From positions 1,612,001 to 1,676,000 of the forward strand of contig NZ_CP030048.1 in the NCBI RefSeq assembly GCF_015291665.1: a stretch of 64,000 bases of DNA, given 5' to 3'. The stretch comes from Bradyrhizobium sp. CCBAU 53338 (lineage in GTDB: Bacteria; Pseudomonadota; Alphaproteobacteria; Rhizobiales; Xanthobacteraceae). Of this stretch, positions 56,399 to 64,000 are shown in pieces. Each line of letters begins with the position of its first letter. The stretch's first letter is position 1. A program made the position numbers and the translations under genes. A model generated the notes under the pieces. The model saw nothing but the letters and a program-made list of their open reading frames with translations, was not told the origin of the DNA and did no database searches.

Positions 56399-59005
56399 TC
56401 ACGCCCGCTGCACAAAGCTGTCCACGACCTTCTTCTCGCCCGCCTTGTCGAAGGCGATGGTGAGCTTGTTGCCGTCGATCTTGGTGACGCGGCCGTAGCC
56501 GAATTTCTGGTGAAAGACGCGGTCGGAGAGCGAGAATTCCGACGTCGTGCCGGTGGATTTGGCGACCAGTTCGCCTTCGATCGTCAGGGGACCGCGGCGG
56601 CGCGAGGAGAAGCTGCCGAAATCAGGACCGGATGACGAAGACGATGAGAACGTCGCGGCCTGTTCCTCGAAGCCACTTCTGCCGCCACCTCCATTGCGGG
56701 CACCACCGCGGTTGCGATTGGCCTGAGCGCGCTGCCAGCCCGGTGTCGAATAGGTGGAGCCGAAGGCTTCCATATCGTCGAAGCGCGAGGCGCCGTAGCC
56801 GCCGGTGCCGCCCCAGGCCGAGCCGCCCTTGGATTCCGTGATTTCGACATTGGCGGCCGGCAATTCGTCGAGGAAGCGCGACGGGATCGTGGTCGACCAG
56901 GTGCCATGAATCCGCCGGTTGGTCGCGAAATAGATCATCGCGCGCCGCCGTGCACGCGTGAGGCCGACATGGCCGAGCCGGCGCTCCTCCTCCAGGCCGG
57001 CGCGGCCCTGTTCGTCCAGCGTACGCTGGCTCGGGAACAGGCCTTCCTCCCAGCCCGGCAGGAACACGTTGTCGAATTCGAGACCTTTGGCCGCGTGCAG
57101 CGTCATCAAAGACACCGCATCGTCCTCGGCGCCGCCCTCGCGGTCCATCACCAGCGAGATGTGTTCCAAAAACCCTTGCAGGTTCTCGAACTCCTCCATC
57201 GAGCGCACGAGCTCTTTCAGGTTCTCCAGCCGGCCCGCGGCGTCGGCCGAACGGTCCTTCTGCCACATCTCGGTATAGCCGCTCTCGTCGAGCACGATCT
57301 GGGCCAGATCCGTGTGCGCGGTGACCTCGCGCTGGGCGCGCCATCGGTCGAACTGGGCGACGACGTCGCGCAGGGATCCGCGCGCCTTCGGCTTCAGCTC
57401 GTCGGTCTCGATCACCGCGCGCGCCGCCTCAAACAAGGGGATGCGACGCTTGCGGGCGTGGTCGTGCAGCATCTGCACGGTGGCATCGCCAAGGCCGCGC
57501 TTGGGCACGTTGACGATACGCTCGAAGGCCAGGTCGTCGGCCGGCGAATTGATGACGCGCAAGTACGCCAGCGCGTCGCGGATTTCGGCGCGCTCGTAGA
57601 AGCGCGGGCCGCCGATGACGCGATAGGGCAGGCCCAGCGTGACGAAACGGTCTTCGAATTCGCGCATCTGGTAGGAGGCGCGCACCAGAATGGCGATCTC
57701 GTTGAGCTTCGCACCCTGGCGCTGGATCTGCTCGATCTCCTCGCCGATGCCGCGGGCTTCCTCTTCCGAATCCCAGGAGCCTGTGACCGTGACCTTCTCG
57801 CCGTCCTGGTCCTCGGTGCGCAGCGTCTTGCCGAGCCGGCCCTCGTTGTGCGCGATCAGATGCGAGGCGGCGGCGAGGATGTGGCCGGTCGAGCGATAAT
57901 TGCGCTCGAGGCGGATGACCTTGGCGCCCGGAAAATCGTGCTCGAAGCGCAGGATGTTGTCGACCTCGGCGCCGCGCCAGCCATAGATCGACTGGTCGTC
58001 GTCGCCGACGCAGCAAATGTTCTTGACGTGGTTCTTCTCCCTCTCCCCGTCCTTCACGGGGGCGCGACGAGCTTCGCTCGCGCTGAGAGCGTCGGGGTGA
58101 GGGGCCGTCTCGACAAGCTCGGCGCTCGGGGAGTCCCCCTCACCCCCCGCGTTTTGCGCGTCGGCCTCTCCCGGCAAGCGGGGAGAGGCGAAAGAAGAAG
58201 GCGCCTGCGACAGCAGCCGCAGCCACAGATATTGTGCGACGTTGGTGTCCTGATATTCGTCGACCAGGATGAACTTGAAGCGCTGTTGATACTGCCGCAG
58301 GATGTCCGGGTGCTCGCGGAAGATGCGGATGTTCTCCAGCAAGAGATCGCCGAAATCGGCGGCGTTGAGGATCTTCAGCCGCTCCTGATAGCTCGCGTAG
58401 AGCTTGCCGCCCTTGCCGTTGGCGAACATCGCGGCTTCGCCCGAGGGCACCTGCGAGGGCATCAGGCCGCGGTTCTTCCAGCCGTCGATCAGGCCGGCCA
58501 GCATGCGCGCCGGCCAGCGCTTGTCGTCGATGTTCTCGGCCTGCAGGAGCTGTTTCAAGAGCCGCACCTGGTCGTCGACATCGAGCACGGTGAAGTTTGA
58601 CTTGAGCTGCGCCAGCTCGGCATGGAAGCGCAGGATGCGGCCGCCGATGGAGTGGAAGGTGCCGAGCCACGGCATGCCCTCCACGGCGTGGCCGAGCATC
58701 TGGCCGAGCCGGTGCTTCATCTCGCGCGCGGCCTTGTTGGTGAAGGTCACCGACAGGATCTCGGCAGGGCGGGCACGGCCCTGGCTCAGGATATGGGCGA
58801 TGCGCGTGGTCAGCACGCGCGTCTTGCCGGTGCCGGCGCCGGCCAGCACCAGGACCGGGCCATCCAGCGTCTCGACAGCCTCGCGCTGCTCGGGATTGAG
58901 CCCGGTCAGATATTTCGGGCCCACCGAGGCGCGTGCACGCGCGGCGATGCCGCCGGCTGCGGGCTGGTGGTCGGGTACGCCTGTGATCTTGCTCGGCTCG
59001 GTCAT
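56399..59005 (-). CDS. uvrD: UvrD/PcrA DNA helicase with an in-frame repeat insertion
   Basis: This SF1A helicase acts in nucleotide-excision and mismatch repair. ATG 59005 gives 868 residues. Motifs are intact: Q-motif LNPEQREAVET, Walker A LAGAGTGKTRVLTTRIAH, FTNKAAREMKHRL, Walker B DEYQDTN, GDDDQSIYGWRGAEV, ERNYRSTGHIL, SLMTLHAAKGLEFDNVF and VGLTRARRR. Between motif II and III about 55 extra residues (SPRLPGEADAQNAGGEGDSP and following) are encoded by an inserted palindromic element. The C-terminal part is Gly/Arg-rich and ends in a domain with FHQKFGYGRVTKIDGNKL, which is a Tudor-like C-terminal module. Confidence 0.95.
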   Translation of the reverse strand: MTEPSKITGVPDHQPAAGGIAARARASVGPKYLTGLNPEQREAVETLDGPVLVLAGAGTGKTRVLTTRIAHILSQGRARPAEILSVTFTNKAAREMKHRLGQMLGHAVEGMPWLGTFHSIGGRILRFHAELAQLKSNFTVLDVDDQVRLLKQLLQAENIDDKRWPARMLAGLIDGWKNRGLMPSQVPSGEAAMFANGKGGKLYASYQERLKILNAADFGDLLLENIRIFREHPDILRQYQQRFKFILVDEYQDTNVAQYLWLRLLSQAPSSFASPRLPGEADAQNAGGEGDSPSAELVETAPHPDALSASEARRAPVKDGEREKNHVKNICCVGDDDQSIYGWRGAEVDNILRFEHDFPGAKVIRLERNYRSTGHILAAASHLIAHNEGRLGKTLRTEDQDGEKVTVTGSWDSEEEARGIGEEIEQIQRQGAKLNEIAILVRASYQMREFEDRFVTLGLPYRVIGGPRFYERAEIRDALAYLRVINSPADDLAFERIVNVPKRGLGDATVQMLHDHARKRRIPLFEAARAVIETDELKPKARGSLRDVVAQFDRWRAQREVTAHTDLAQIVLDESGYTEMWQKDRSADAAGRLENLKELVRSMEEFENLQGFLEHISLVMDREGGAEDDAVSLMTLHAAKGLEFDNVFLPGWEEGLFPSQRTLDEQGRAGLEEERRLGHVGLTRARRRAMIYFATNRRIHGTWSTTIPSRFLDELPAANVEITESKGGSAWGGTGGYGASRFDDMEAFGSTYSTPGWQRAQANRNRGGARNGGGGRSGFEEQAATFSSSSSSGPDFGSFSSRRRGPLTIEGELVAKSTGTTSEFSLSDRVFHQKFGYGRVTKIDGNKLTIAFDKAGEKKVVDSFVQRA
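58034..58196. repeat. Palindromic repeat element inserted in frame within uvrD
   Basis: A segment of about 163 bp within uvrD has the form of an intergenic repeat rather than helicase sequence: CCTCTCCCC at 58040-58048 and GGGGAGAGG at 58180-58188 as inverted ends, an inner hairpin GCCTCTCCC-N7-GGGGAGAGGC at 58164-58189, and GTGAGGGG/CCCCTCAC words between. The helicase frame stays open across it. The short hairpins at 10421-10447 and 27350-27376 look like reduced relatives. Confidence 0.8.
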
Positions 59006-59252
59006 GCGAATCATTGGCCCCACGATGGCACCGCGGGGTGGCGGAAGGGAGCCTTCTTAACAGGGATTGGCCCCTATATGGGGCGGCCCGGCTGGGTTTT
59101 CCACGCGCGCGGCAGGTCGATTTTGTTCCTCAGCGCGGTGCGAATTTCCAACGGCTGGCGGCCGGAACCAATGTTCCGAGGTGACGATTGTTTCCGCAAG
59201 TGAGGCGCCTCAGCGCCGATCGCGGACAGACATCGAAACAGAGGTTTTGACC

Positions 59253-59423
59253 ATGCTGAGCTGGGTTGTGACGTTTCTGGTTATCGCACTGATCGCCGGT
59301 ATCCTGGGCTTTGGCGGCCTTGCCGGCGCGTCGATCGAAATCGCCAAGATCATCTTCTTCGTCGCGGTGGTGCTGTTCCTGGTCTCGGCCGTGGTCGGTC
59401 TCGCCCGCGGCCGCAGGATCTAG
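59253..59423 (+). CDS. DUF1328 small membrane protein
   Basis: This 56-residue peptide ([20 protein letters not shown] at the start, ending [10 protein letters not shown]) has two membrane helices separated by a Gly/Ala turn and a basic tail. It matches the DUF1328/YtjA family of small inner-membrane proteins, whose function is unknown; in several bacteria related genes are induced by envelope or general stress. It lies alone, divergent from uvrD and convergent with the thioesterase gene. Confidence 0.88.
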   Translation: MLSWVVTFLVIALIAGILGFGGLAGASIEIAKIIFFVAVVLFLVSAVVGLARGRRI

Positions 59424-59425
59424 CG

Positions 59426-59929
59426 CTATCTCTTCGAGGGCATCGCCACGTTCCGGCCGATGCCCTCGGGTCGCGCCAGCGCGCTATGGGCCTTGGCGAT
59501 GCCTGCGATGCGACGTTGAATATCGGGTGGAAAGGCCGCAACGCGACGTGCGTGCATGTCCATGTGCAGCGACATGTTCTCGGACGTCGCCGACAGCCAG
59601 CCTTCGCTGCCGTGGCGCATCTCCTCGAACGTGTGCAGCCGCTTGTCGTCGGCCTCCAGCAGCCACACCAGGATCTGCACGGGATCGCCGAGATGGATTT
59701 CGCGCAAATAGCGGACATGGCATTCGGCGGTGAAAGTCGAGCCCTGGCGCTCTTTCTTGTAGACCGGCCCAATTCCGAGCTCGAGCCAGAACTCGTCGAT
59801 CGCCCGGTCGAACATCACGTTGTAATAGGCCATGTTGAGATGGCCGTTGTAGTCGATCCATTGCGGCTCGATCTGCATGATCGAGGAGCGGAACGGCTCG
59901 GCGGGCTTCGAAGCGGCACTCTCCGGCAT
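59426..59929 (-). CDS. Hot-dog fold acyl-CoA thioesterase
   Basis: This 167-residue protein belongs to the 4-hydroxybenzoyl-CoA thioesterase-like hot-dog superfamily. The family signature is WIDYNGHLNMAYYNVMFDRA near residue 25, including the catalytic-region Asp and the helix entry, followed by TFTAECHVRYLREIHLGDPV and SLHMDMHARRVAAFP. It should hydrolyse an acyl-CoA in the cytoplasm; the acyl group is unknown. It converges on the DUF1328 gene 2 bp away and diverges from the GlcD-like gene. Confidence 0.87.
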   Translation of the reverse strand: MPESAASKPAEPFRSSIMQIEPQWIDYNGHLNMAYYNVMFDRAIDEFWLELGIGPVYKKERQGSTFTAECHVRYLREIHLGDPVQILVWLLEADDKRLHTFEEMRHGSEGWLSATSENMSLHMDMHARRVAAFPPDIQRRIAGIAKAHSALARPEGIGRNVAMPSKR

Positions 59930-60016
59930 GTCTCATTCCCTGGCTATGCGTCCGGTCGCTTGACTTGACCGGTGAGATGTCCTTTGCCACGGTTTCCAGT
60001 GTCGGGAGGACGATCC

Positions 60017-61441
60017 GTGGGTACGACCATCACCAATAATCCGCCGCGGCCGGCGCCGAAAGCCCTCGCAAGCGCGCTGGAGCAGCTTGCCGCACGCTTC
60101 GGCAACCGTCTCATCACGTCGCAGGCCGTCCGCGAGCAGCACGGCCATACCACCACCTGGATCGTCAACCAGCCGCCTGATGGTGTGGTGATGGCGCAGG
60201 AGACTGCCGACATCCAGGACGTGGTGCGGATCTGCGCGAAAAACGGCGTACCCGTCATCGCGTTCGGTACCGGCACCTCGCTCGAAGGCCAGGTCAACGC
60301 GCCCGCAGGCGGTATCTCGATCGATTTGCGCGATATGAACAAGGTGCTCGCGGTACATGCCGAGGACCTCGACTGCGTGATCCAGCCCGGCGTCACCCGC
60401 AAGGCGCTCAATGAGCATCTGCGCGACCAGGGCCTGTTCTTTCCGATCGATCCCGGCGCCGACGCCTCGCTCGGCGGCATGGCCTCGACTCGCGCCTCCG
60501 GCACCAACGCGGTGCGTTACGGCACCATGCGCGACAGCGTGCTCGCTTTGAAGGTTGTTCGCGGCGACGGCGAGATCATCACCACAGGCACGCGCGCTAA
60601 GAAATCGTCGGCCGGATACGACCTGACGCATCTGTTTGTCGGCGCTGAAGGTACGCTCGGCATCATTTCGGAGTTGACCATTCGACTCCGCGGCATCCCT
60701 GACACGATCGCGGCCGGCGCGGTGTCGTTCGAGACCGTGCATGGCGCCTGTCAGGCGGTGATCCTGGCGATCCAGACGGGCATTCCCGTGGCGCGAATCG
60801 AACTGCTCAACGCTGCGCAGGTGAAGGCCTGCAACGCCTATTCGAAGCTGACGCTGCCGGAGACGCCGCTCTTGCTGATGGAATTCCACGGCAGCGAGAT
60901 CGAGGTCGGCGAGCAGTCCAAGGCGTTCGGCGAGATCGCCAGGGAGTGCGGTGGCGGTGATTTCTCCTGGACCACCAAGCCGGAGGACCGCACGAAACTT
61001 TGGCAGGCGCGGCACGATGCGTACTGGTCCGTCAAGGCGTTGCGGCCCGGCGACAGCATCGGCGTGGTCGCGACCGACGTGTGCGTGCCGATCTCGCGCC
61101 TTGCCGATTGCGTCAGCGAGACCGAGGAAGATCTCAAGCGGCTCAATTTGTTGTCGCCGATCGTCGGTCATGTCGGCGACGGCAATTTCCACTGCTCGCT
61201 GGTGTGCGACACCAACGACCCTGCCGAGATGGCGCGCGGCGAGGAGTTCATGCATCGCCTCGTCGAGCGCGCGCAGGCGATGGACGGAACCTGCACCGGC
61301 GAGCACGGCATCGGTCAGGGCAAGCAGAAATACCTCAAGGCCGAGCTTGGTCCCGAGGCGCTGGATGCGATGCGTGCGCTGAAAAAGGCGCTCGATCCGC
61401 AAAACATCTTCAACCCCGGCAAGATCGTGCCTGAGGCGTAG
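60017..61441 (+). CDS. FAD-linked oxidase, D-lactate/glycolate dehydrogenase (GlcD) type
   Basis: The start is GTG 60017, preceded by GGGAGGA 6 bp away, giving 474 residues; the frame is open to 59972. The N-terminal PCMH FAD domain has VIAFGTGTSLEGQVNAPAGG, QPGVTRKALNEHLRDQGLFF and PGADASLGGMASTRASGTNA. The C-terminal part has HVGDGNFHCSLV with metal-binding His residues and GTCTGEHGIGQGKQKYL. This is the pattern of D-2-hydroxyacid dehydrogenases related to mitochondrial DLD and GlcD. No glcE/glcF lies next to it, so a stand-alone D-lactate dehydrogenase is the best guess. Confidence 0.92.
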   Translation: MGTTITNNPPRPAPKALASALEQLAARFGNRLITSQAVREQHGHTTTWIVNQPPDGVVMAQETADIQDVVRICAKNGVPVIAFGTGTSLEGQVNAPAGGISIDLRDMNKVLAVHAEDLDCVIQPGVTRKALNEHLRDQGLFFPIDPGADASLGGMASTRASGTNAVRYGTMRDSVLALKVVRGDGEIITTGTRAKKSSAGYDLTHLFVGAEGTLGIISELTIRLRGIPDTIAAGAVSFETVHGACQAVILAIQTGIPVARIELLNAAQVKACNAYSKLTLPETPLLLMEFHGSEIEVGEQSKAFGEIARECGGGDFSWTTKPEDRTKLWQARHDAYWSVKALRPGDSIGVVATDVCVPISRLADCVSETEEDLKRLNLLSPIVGHVGDGNFHCSLVCDTNDPAEMARGEEFMHRLVERAQAMDGTCTGEHGIGQGKQKYLKAELGPEALDAMRALKKALDPQNIFNPGKIVPEA

Positions 61442-61531
61442 CCGGCGGCGTCGCGGTCGCGGAACTTTCCGCGGCCGTGCCGGTTCCAATTTTCGATGCC
61501 TCAATGGCGCGGCTTCTCTCGGGAGGATGCG

Positions 61532-62842
61532 ATGTTGCGACCGAGTGCTGGAATCGCCGTGATGGTGCTCGCCTGCATGTTGGCGGGTGCTGCTCTTGGC
61601 AAAGGTGGACACGGTGGCGGCGGTCACGGTGGCGGGCACGGCGGTGGTCATCACGGTGGCGGGCATGGCGGTGGCCATCATGGTGGCGGGCATGGCGGTG
61701 GGCATGCGCATGGCGGCGGGCATCATGGCGGGCCTCGCTTTGCGGTCGGCGCTCGACATGGCGGTCCGAACTTCGGTCAGATCCGCAATGCGGCCGTCCG
61801 CCCGGCGAATTTCCGCAACGCGCTCAATCCGCGTTCCAGTGCCTTCCGCAACGGTCGCCTGATCAGCAATCCCGCGGCGCGCGCCCAGATCGCAGCGGCG
61901 GCAGCACTCGCCGGCTGGCATGGTGCGAGCAGCGGATGGTGGCAACATGCAGGAGGCGGTTACGGCTGGGTCGGACCGCTATTCTGGCCGTTCGCCTACA
62001 ATGACCTCTACGACTACACGATCTGGGGCGACGGGCTCGGCTTCTGGGGCTACGGCTTTCAGGACATCTATGCCGGCCTGTTCGGGCCCTATGGCTATGA
62101 TGGTTTGTCGGCCTATCTGCCGCCGCGACCGCAGGGACGTCGGCAAGCGCGCGGCGTTGCGCTGGATCAGCTTTGCGGCAGTGATCGCCGCGAGATCGTC
62201 GGTCTGCCGATCGACCAGATTGCCGCCGCGGTGCAGCCGACCGACGCGCAGGGTGCAAGCCTCGACGAACTCGGCAATGCCTCGACCGATGCGGCCGGGA
62301 TGATCCGCGCTTCCTGTCCGACGCAAGTCGCGGCGACGGCGCCCGGCCGGCTGGCGGCGATGCAGCTGCGCATCGAGGCGATGGAGAAGGCCGTCGATCT
62401 CGTTCAACCGGCCCTCGATAAATTCTATGACTCACTCACCGACGAGCAGAAGGCGCGCTTCAATGCGCTGGCCGACGACCAGCGGCGCGCGACGGCTTCG
62501 GGCAACGCCGGGGCGTCGCTGGTCCAGAACTGCGGTGCGCCCGCTGCGCTCGACTGGCCCGGCGCCGACATCGAGGCGAGGCTTCGTCCCGACGATACCC
62601 AGCGCGCAGCGCTGCAAGTGCTTCAGGATACCAGCGCCAAGGTCGGCGCATCGCTGAAGGCGGCGTGTCAGCCGGGCGACGTAATGACGCCGCCGGCGCG
62701 CATGGCCGCGGTCCGCAAGCGGCTCGATGTCATGCTCGACGGCGTCAAGTCGGTTCGCGCGGCGCTGGAGGATTTCTACGGCACGCTGAGCGACGAGCAG
62801 AAGGCGCAGTTCGAGGCCATTGGACCGCGTCGAACATCCTGA
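61532..62842 (+). CDS. Exported Gly/His-rich protein with LTXXQ (Spy/CpxP-like) repeats
   Basis: ATG 61532 follows GGGAGGA and gives 436 residues. After a signal peptide (GIAVMVLACMLAGAALG), residues about 27-80 are almost only Gly and His (HGGGHGGGHHGGGHGGGH), a potential metal-binding tract. A Trp/Tyr/Gly-rich middle follows (WGDGLGFWGYGFQDIYAG). The rest holds two copies of a helical module ending FYDSLTDEQKARFNAL and FYGTLSDEQKAQFEAI, the LTXXQ motif of Spy/CpxP periplasmic chaperones. A role in periplasmic metal or envelope stress is inferred, not shown. Confidence 0.8.
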   Translation: MLRPSAGIAVMVLACMLAGAALGKGGHGGGGHGGGHGGGHHGGGHGGGHHGGGHGGGHAHGGGHHGGPRFAVGARHGGPNFGQIRNAAVRPANFRNALNPRSSAFRNGRLISNPAARAQIAAAAALAGWHGASSGWWQHAGGGYGWVGPLFWPFAYNDLYDYTIWGDGLGFWGYGFQDIYAGLFGPYGYDGLSAYLPPRPQGRRQARGVALDQLCGSDRREIVGLPIDQIAAAVQPTDAQGASLDELGNASTDAAGMIRASCPTQVAATAPGRLAAMQLRIEAMEKAVDLVQPALDKFYDSLTDEQKARFNALADDQRRATASGNAGASLVQNCGAPAALDWPGADIEARLRPDDTQRAALQVLQDTSAKVGASLKAACQPGDVMTPPARMAAVRKRLDVMLDGVKSVRAALEDFYGTLSDEQKAQFEAIGPRRTS

Positions 62843-62962
62843 ATGCGCCCAGCGAAAGATCGTGACGTAAAAATCGTCTCGCCGATCTCGATTGGTCTCT
62901 CTATGCTGAGTTGAGCCTGAAGCGCGGCAGATCGGCGGCCGGAAGACCGCGGGTGGTGGGCG

Positions 62963-63325
62963 ATGAAGTGGTTCGCGAAGCGGAAGGCGGCGGACATCTG
63001 GGATGAAGCGATCGAATGGCCGCTCGGCGACATCGAGGCCGCCGCGCGAATCCGGGCCATCTGTGACGCCGCGGCCCAGAGCGCCGCCGGACGTGCCCGA
63101 AACGACAAGCACGACAGTGCGCGCTATGAGCGTGCGGCAAAAGTCGCGATGGAGATCGCGATGAAGATCTCCGACAGCCTGATGCGCGACGACGCGGTGC
63201 GTCGCATCGTCGATCTCTGCATGATGGCGAACGACCTCAAGACCGCGCAGATCCTGTTCCGCGCGATCCATGCCAGCTGGATCCGCGAAACGGCGCAGCG
63301 GGATCATCCGGCGCTGGTTCAGTAA
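62963..63325 (+). CDS. Unknown helical protein (120 aa)
   Basis: I do not recognise this 120-residue protein. It begins MKWFAKRKAADIWDEAIEWP and is charged and predicted mostly alpha-helical, with no signal peptide or membrane segment. It has two cysteines (RAICDAAA and VDLCMMAN). Its codon use fits the region and the frame is open over its full length, supporting a real cytoplasmic gene. It converges on the SulP transporter gene 6 bp downstream. Confidence 0.65.
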   Translation: MKWFAKRKAADIWDEAIEWPLGDIEAAARIRAICDAAAQSAAGRARNDKHDSARYERAAKVAMEIAMKISDSLMRDDAVRRIVDLCMMANDLKTAQILFRAIHASWIRETAQRDHPALVQ

Positions 63326-63331
63326 CGGCGG

Positions 63332-64000
63332 TTACTTCGCCAGCCGGTGTACGGCCTCGTCCACGCTGTGGAAGACGTGCTCCTTCGGCAGGACATCGAA
63401 CAATTCGAAGCGCTCGAACGCGTCCTGCGCGCGTACCGATTCCAGCCGAGCCAGCGCGACCGTGATGCCTTGTGCGTTACATACCTTGAAGACCTCGAGC
63501 AGTATCTGCGCGGCCGTGAAGTCGATCTCGACCATGCCGCTTGCTTCCAGAATCAGGAGTTGCGGCGTCGTCGTGCTCAGCACCTTGGTCACGTCGCTGC
63601 GGAAGCCCGGCGCGTTGAGGAAGGACAGCGGTGCTTGCAGCCCGATCACGGCAACGCCCGCGACGCGCTCACCGGTAATGTGCGGATGCGCCGGCCACCA
63701 GATCGTGGTGCCCGGCACGCGCTCGAACTCGACGAGACGTGCGCGCGTCGTGCTCCAGATGCCGTGCAGCAGCGACAGCACGATTCCGAGGAAGGCGCCC
63801 TGCTGGATCGGCAGCACGATGATCAGTGCGGCGGTGGCGACGATCAACAGGAATTCGCTGAAGGACTGGCGGTAGATCGTGACGATCTGCCTGGTGCGGA
63901 TGATCCGCAAGGCGACGAACAGCAGGATGCCGCCGAGTGCCGCGTCAGGCACATGGCGCAGCAGCCCCGTTCCGAACGCGAGCAGCAGCAGCACGATCGC
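63332..64000 (-). CDS. SulP-family anion transporter, C-terminal part
   Basis: The reading frame enters from the right edge of the window and ends at 63332; 223 residues are visible. The membrane part shows the last SulP helices (FLLIVATAALIIVLPIQQGA, FLGIVLSLLHGIWS). A soluble STAS domain follows, from about VAVIGLQAPLSFLNAPGFRS through LILEASGMVEIDFTAAQILL and the end (HSVDEAVHRLAK). SulP proteins carry sulfate, bicarbonate or other anions with protons or sodium. The N-terminal two-thirds is beyond the window, so the substrate is unknown. Confidence 0.9.
   Translation of the reverse strand, partial: AIVLLLLAFGTGLLRHVPDAALGGILLFVALRIIRTRQIVTIYRQSFSEFLLIVATAALIIVLPIQQGAFLGIVLSLLHGIWSTTRARLVEFERVPGTTIWWPAHPHITGERVAGVAVIGLQAPLSFLNAPGFRSDVTKVLSTTTPQLLILEASGMVEIDFTAAQILLEVFKVCNAQGITVALARLESVRAQDAFERFELFDVLPKEHVFHSVDEAVHRLAK

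Overview
The window is high-GC alphaproteobacterial chromosome, most likely Bradyrhizobium or a close relative in the Nitrobacteraceae. This is inferred from the canonical alphaproteobacterial dcw order (ftsI-murE-murF-mraY-murD-ftsW-murG-murC-murB-ddl-ftsQ-ftsA-ftsZ-lpxC), the strong G/C third-position bias, the FtsZ C-terminal peptide, and several families of intergenic palindromic repeats of the kind common in Bradyrhizobium. No tRNA, rRNA, CRISPR array, transposase or phage gene was recognised.

Region 1 (1-23475, all plus strand) is the division and cell-wall cluster: the tail of ftsI, the Mur ligases and lipid-II synthesis genes, the divisome genes ftsW/Q/A/Z, a strong terminator after ftsZ, then lpxC, bamD, recN and ligA. 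One unknown single-pass membrane protein gene sits between murD and ftsW, and several gaps hold palindromic repeats.

Region 2 (23476-39569) is mixed housekeeping and envelope functions: a Bcr/CflA-type drug exporter, a long aminopeptidase P, a 59-residue Arg-rich protein, prmA, an orphan Flp pilin, a phytoene-dehydrogenase-like flavoprotein, an integral-membrane/spermidine-synthase fusion, a periplasmic glycerophosphodiesterase, a frameshifted small gene, an L,D-transpeptidase, an ABC-2 exporter pair, and two tandem exported alpha/beta-hydrolase-like proteins, the second carrying a LysM domain.

Region 3 (39570-46330) is the most unusual part. A 1587-residue FecR-VCBS-RTX protein without a signal peptide (a likely type I secretion substrate) lies divergent to a small exported FecR-domain protein followed by an exported TPR protein. 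Six VCBS repeats alternate between 110 and 113 residues, and a two-repeat block of 669 bp is tandemly duplicated.

Region 4 (46331-64000) holds a tartrate/D-malate catabolic locus with divergent LysR regulator and an aspartate-dehydrogenase-like enzyme, a sorbosone-dehydrogenase-family protein, a membrane methyltransferase, a sugar epimerase, an Mpo1-like protein, an OmpA-like protein with a Cys-rich exported partner, a hicAB toxin-antitoxin pair whose toxin end is altered by a 7-bp tandem duplication, uvrD with a repeat element inserted in frame, a DUF1328 peptide, a thioesterase, a GlcD-type FAD oxidase, a Gly/His-rich LTXXQ-type protein, an unknown protein, and the 3' part of a SulP transporter.
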